From: Candidatus Heimdallarchaeota archaeon LC_2
GTDB lineage: Archaea > Asgardarchaeota > Heimdallarchaeia > Heimdallarchaeales > Kariarchaeaceae
Reading direction: 5' to 3'
Length of the DNA stretch: 8,433 bases
Assembly (NCBI GenBank): GCA_001940725.1
Contig: MDVR01000114.1
Location: 1 to 8,433 of the forward strand
Shown: piece by piece, positions 6,534 to 8,433 of the stretch
How positions within the stretch are numbered: position 1 is the stretch's first letter
Layout: the number at the start of each line of letters is the position of its first letter
Made by a program: the position numbers and the translations under genes
The notes under the pieces: generated by a model
Seen by the model: only the letters and a program-made list of their open reading frames with translations
What the model was told of the DNA's origin: nothing
Databases searched by the model: none

Positions 6534-7532
6534 TTAGACAAATATACTGTATTTTGTCCTCTCAAGTCCCATTTCATCGCATGCGATTTTGACAAGCAAT
6601 AAAATGCAGAAAGAAAGGAAGACATGTTGTTTTATGGGATTTTCGTTTACAACTCGTGGGCTACCTAGTCCACAGTAACCTTTGGCATAGGCAAAGGTTC
6701 GTTCCACAGCATTACGTCGCCAGTACACCTTCCAGTAGGTGTACTCGCTCATATCAGGGGGAAGAAATTCCTGAATTGATTTATTCTTAAGATCCGTTTT
6801 ATTGGGGCGGATAATACTGGAAGCTCCAGCTTCCTGTATTAGTGTCCTGTTTTTCATGGATGAATATCCTTTATCTGCAGACACCGCAGTTGGTTTGGGG
6901 ATTGTTTCAAGCGATTTTGCTAAAATATTTTCAAATGCTTTTTTGTCATTGACATTTCCTGGAAGCACTTGAACTGCAATTGGGATCTCAGAATGGGTTA
7001 TCGTGGCAGTCTGCACACGATAACAAACATCAAATCCTTTTGGTGTCCTCCCAAGCCTTGCATAATCGCAATTCTTTGCAAACTTAAAGTCTGGAGACTT
7101 CTTGTTTTTGGATTTTCTGTCACTCCATGCATCAACATGTGTAGAATCAATGGCAAGGTGGCGACCTCGCACCTTGCCTTGGGCCTGCAAATAATCTACA
7201 AGCTCGTAGAAAAATTGTTCAAACGGATCCGGACCTATGTAGTGCATGAATCTTGAAAATGTGGATCGTGAAGGAACTCCTTCGTCCGTCCCAAACCCAC
7301 AAGCGTCCATGGCATTTGATGTATACTTCAGATGGCAAACTAAAGCTTCCAGCGAACTCATTTGTTTAACATAAAAAATAATAATTGCCATAATCATGGC
7401 AGACGCCGAATAATGCCGTCTTCCACGAAGTGGCTGATCCCAGCCACTTTTAGTGGCAATGTCCGAGAGTCTTTCGATAAGTTTTTCGGGGATTTCCTTG
7501 AAAATTTGATTTGCAGGTAGTTTATTACGCAT
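6534..7532 (-). CDS. IS5-family DDE transposase
   Basis: A 332-residue transposase that cuts and rejoins the IS ends. The N-terminal part (about 15-100) is the InsH/DUF772-type DNA-binding region, ending VPSRSTFSRFM. The RNase-H-like catalytic core follows, with Asp129 in LAIDSTHVD, Asp220 in SADKGYSS and Glu277. Glu277 sits in a perfect IS4/IS5 superfamily signature Y(2)R(3)E(6)K: Tyr270, Arg273, Glu277, Lys284. All three catalytic acids and the normal family length are present, so it appears functional, with no frameshift. The ATG at 7532 has no ribosome site but lies about 38 bases from a TATA-like box (7566-7575). The first 26 codons recur downstream as a broken copy. Confidence 0.95.
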   Translation of the reverse strand: MRNKLPANQIFKEIPEKLIERLSDIATKSGWDQPLRGRRHYSASAMIMAIIIFYVKQMSSLEALVCHLKYTSNAMDACGFGTDEGVPSRSTFSRFMHYIGPDPFEQFFYELVDYLQAQGKVRGRHLAIDSTHVDAWSDRKSKNKKSPDFKFAKNCDYARLGRTPKGFDVCYRVQTATITHSEIPIAVQVLPGNVNDKKAFENILAKSLETIPKPTAVSADKGYSSMKNRTLIQEAGASSIIRPNKTDLKNKSIQEFLPPDMSEYTYWKVYWRRNAVERTFAYAKGYCGLGSPRVVNENPIKQHVFLSFCILLLVKIACDEMGLERTKYSIFV

Positions 7533-7565
7533 GTTCTAGACAAACTAGCGGAAATTGCCTGCGTC

Positions 7566-7575
7566 TTTAAATTTT
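7566..7575 (-). promoter_or_regulatory. Transposase TATA box with BRE-like purine run
   Basis: The minus strand reads GGGAAAATTTAAAG: a purine-rich BRE-like stretch followed by an A/T box, centred about 38 bases before the transposase ATG and predicting a leader of about 12 bases. Identical copies exist at 7987-7996 (facing right) and 8114-8123 (facing left). Confidence 0.5.
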
Positions 7576-7641
7576 CCCGATTCCTGAAGCGAAAGCTAGA
7601 CTGATTAGCTGATGACTAGAAAGAATAGGGATTCAACGAAA

Positions 7642-7665
7642 CTTGAGACAGCCTAGATCGATCGA
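7642..7665 (-). repeat. Right IS end, CTAG duplication and outside half-palindrome
   Basis: CTTGAGACAGC (7642-7652) is the right terminal repeat. It is followed by CTAG (7653-7656), the right target duplication, and then ATCGATCGA, which mirrors the sequence outside the left end. Removing the IS and one CTAG yields a perfect 22-base palindrome with TCGATCGAT arms around CTAG. Confidence 0.7.
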
Positions 7666-7682
7666 CAATCTGAGAAATTGAT

Positions 7683-7879
7683 GATTTAAGAAGTGATATT
7701 TAGCAATCGTATCACCCCAAGTTCATATTTAAATTGGGCATTTAAATTATCAACAAGTAAAATAATAAACAAACACTAATCTAATTTATATATGAGAATA
7801 TGGAGATCTCTAATTTCTGCATTATTAGGGGTAAAACAAGTAAGACCAAAGATTTTCATCTTGGTATTACAATAAATCT
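7683..7879. other. Spacer between the inverted arms
   Basis: AT-rich DNA of unknown origin, present again at 8231-8427. It holds two ATTTAAATT boxes 13 bases apart (7727-7735, 7740-7748), either of which could be a TATA box, and a small ORF at 7792-7875 encoding MRIWRSLISALLGVKQ and 11 more residues. That ORF has no ribosome site and no recognised relatives, so I do not annotate it as a gene. No RNA gene or terminator is evident. Confidence 0.4.
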
Positions 7880-8008
7880 ATCAATTTCTCAGATTGTCGA
7901 TCGATCTAGGCTGTCTCAAGTTTCGTTGAATCCCTATTCTTTCTAGTCATCAGCTAATCAGTCTAGCTTTCGCTTCAGGAATCGGGAAAATTTAAAGACG
8001 CAGGCAAT
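7880..8008 (-). repeat. 129-bp perfect inverted repeat, second arm
   Basis: Exact reverse complement of 7554-7682. At its right edge the last six bases, GGCAAT (8003-8008), are also the first six of direct-repeat copy B, a 6-base microhomology junction: the flanking bases on each side fit only one partner. At its left edge the match begins at ATCAAT (7880-7885). The arm carries a rightward copy of the transposase promoter. Confidence 0.93.
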
Positions 8009-8080
8009 GTCCGAGAGTCTTTCGATAAGTTTTTCGGGGATTTCCTTGAAAATTTGATTTGCAGGTAGTTTATTACGCAT
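7958..8080 (-). pseudogene. Transposase N-terminal stub
   Basis: In direct-repeat copy B the transposase start (ATG at 8080) and first 26 codons (ending RLSDIA) are intact. The frame then crosses the GGCAAT junction into the inverted arm and reads about 14 unrelated residues before a TGA at 7958-7960. The product would lack the catalytic core and part of the DNA-binding region. Its own promoter copy (8114-8123) is intact, and a copy facing the opposite way at 7987-7996 would transcribe across it antisense. Confidence 0.8.
7987..7996 (+). promoter_or_regulatory. Inverted copy of the transposase promoter, facing right
   Basis: The same BRE/TATA-like sequence as at 7566-7575, now on the plus strand. 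Initiation about 26 bases downstream, near 8018, would run antisense through the transposase stub and toward the window end. Activity is inferred from identity with the first copy only. Confidence 0.35.
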
Positions 8081-8433
8081 GTTCTAGACAAACTAGCGGA
8101 AATTGCCTGCGTCTTTAAATTTTCCCGATTCCTGAAGCGAAAGCTAGACTGATTAGCTGATGACTAGAAAGAATAGGGATTCAACGAAACTTGAGACAGC
8201 CTAGATCGATCGACAATCTGAGAAATTGATGATTTAAGAAGTGATATTTAGCAATCGTATCACCCCAAGTTCATATTTAAATTGGGCATTTAAATTATCA
8301 ACAAGTAAAATAATAAACAAACACTAATCTAATTTATATATGAGAATATGGAGATCTCTAATTTCTGCATTATTAGGGGTAAAACAAGTAAGACCAAAGA
8401 TTTTCATCTTGGTATTACAATAAATCTATCAAT
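8003..8433. repeat. 431-bp direct repeat, copy B, reaching the window end
   Basis: Identical by eye to 7455-7885. It contains a transposase stub, a third copy of the IS right end (8102-8230), a second copy of the spacer and the small ORF (8340-8423). The window stops at the base equivalent to 7885, six bases into where the next inverted arm would begin, so it is unknown whether the 548-base period continues. Confidence 0.93.

Larger units (their letters stand above)
6405..7652 (-). mobile_element. Complete IS5-family insertion sequence, about 1248 bp
   Basis: A single transposase gene (6534-7532, leftward) is bounded by imperfect 11-base terminal repeats GCTGTCTyAAG and flanked by CTAG on both sides. 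Size, one-ORF layout, DDE transposase type and CTAG duplication all fit the IS5 subgroup of the IS5 family. The transposase promoter lies within the right end, and a long hairpin occupies the left end after the transposase stop. Transposase gene, ends and flanking duplication appear intact, suggesting recent insertion. It interrupts the ORF at 6266, and its right end has been copied twice more downstream. Base composition of the transposase gene is visibly richer in G+C than its neighbours, consistent with acquisition from elsewhere. Confidence 0.85.
7554..7682 (+). repeat. 129-bp perfect inverted repeat, first arm
   Basis: This arm covers the transposase promoter region, the IS right end, the CTAG and 26 bases of flank. 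Its exact reverse complement is at 7880-8008; the two arms enclose a 197-base spacer (7683-7879). The same arm recurs in direct orientation at 8102-8230 as part of the direct repeat. Because identity passes 26 bases beyond the CTAG, the copies arose by duplication of this locus, not by separate IS insertions. Confidence 0.93.
7455..7885. repeat. 431-bp direct repeat, copy A
   Basis: This segment contains the first 26 transposase codons, the IS right end, the CTAG and 229 bases of flank. It is repeated base for base at 8003-8433 (offset 548), as far as I can check by eye. Copy B is preceded by an inverted copy of part of the same DNA, so the arrangement is direct, inverted, direct. Confidence 0.93.

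Noticed and set aside
6969..7256. Rightward frame inside the transposase gene
   Set aside because: Antisense shadow of the catalytic core, which is conserved on the other strand.
7792..7875. Small protein resembling the start of DUF2970 (LLGVK-like)
   Set aside because: Similarity is a few residues only, the frame stops at 27 codons, and there is no ribosome site; not enough for a gene call.
7455..8433. CRISPR array or integron-like repeat array
   Set aside because: The repeats are hundreds of bases long, derive from one IS end and flank, and lack regular short repeats with unique spacers.

Overview
The window is AT-rich (about two thirds A+T by eye) and looks archaeal. Several genes have a TATA-like box about 25-40 bases upstream of the start codon, with little or no leader and no Shine-Dalgarno site. 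The one clearly coupled downstream gene, at the left edge, instead has a good GAGGTGA site. The gene content (PrsW-type membrane protease with zinc ribbons, tandem-RCK potassium channel, SLC45-like transporter, IS5-type transposase) would fit an uncultured archaeon, possibly an Asgard lineage. The lineage is only a guess, because no marker gene is present.

Layout. Bases 1-3637 hold leftward genes: the first four codons of an unknown gene (1-12), a PrsW-like intramembrane protease carrying zinc ribbons and a second membrane block (12-1817), and a two-TM potassium channel with two RCK domains (1982-3637). An 86-base divergent promoter region separates these from two rightward genes: a threonine/serine dehydratase-like PLP enzyme (3724-4680) and a 12-TM sugar-type MFS transporter (4764-6080). 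They are ordinary metabolic and membrane genes, and nothing in the sequence ties them into one pathway.

Accessory end. From about 6266 the window becomes mobile and rearranged. The start of a putative secreted protein (6266-6424) runs into a complete IS5-family insertion sequence (6405-7652, transposase leftward, CTAG target duplication). The IS sits at the exact centre of a perfect 22-base palindrome. To its right, the transposase N-terminus, the IS end and 229 bases of flank are repeated. A perfect 129-base inverted copy (7880-8008) is joined through a 6-base microhomology (GGCAAT) to a perfect 431-base direct copy (8003-8433) that runs to the window end. This duplication-inversion-duplication is the most unusual structure here. 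It may be a real template-switch rearrangement or an assembly or amplification chimera.

I found no CRISPR array, RNA gene or recognisable defence system. The main items to follow up are the terminal repeat structure, the palindrome-centred insertion, the interrupted secreted ORF and the PrsW-zinc-ribbon-membrane fusion.
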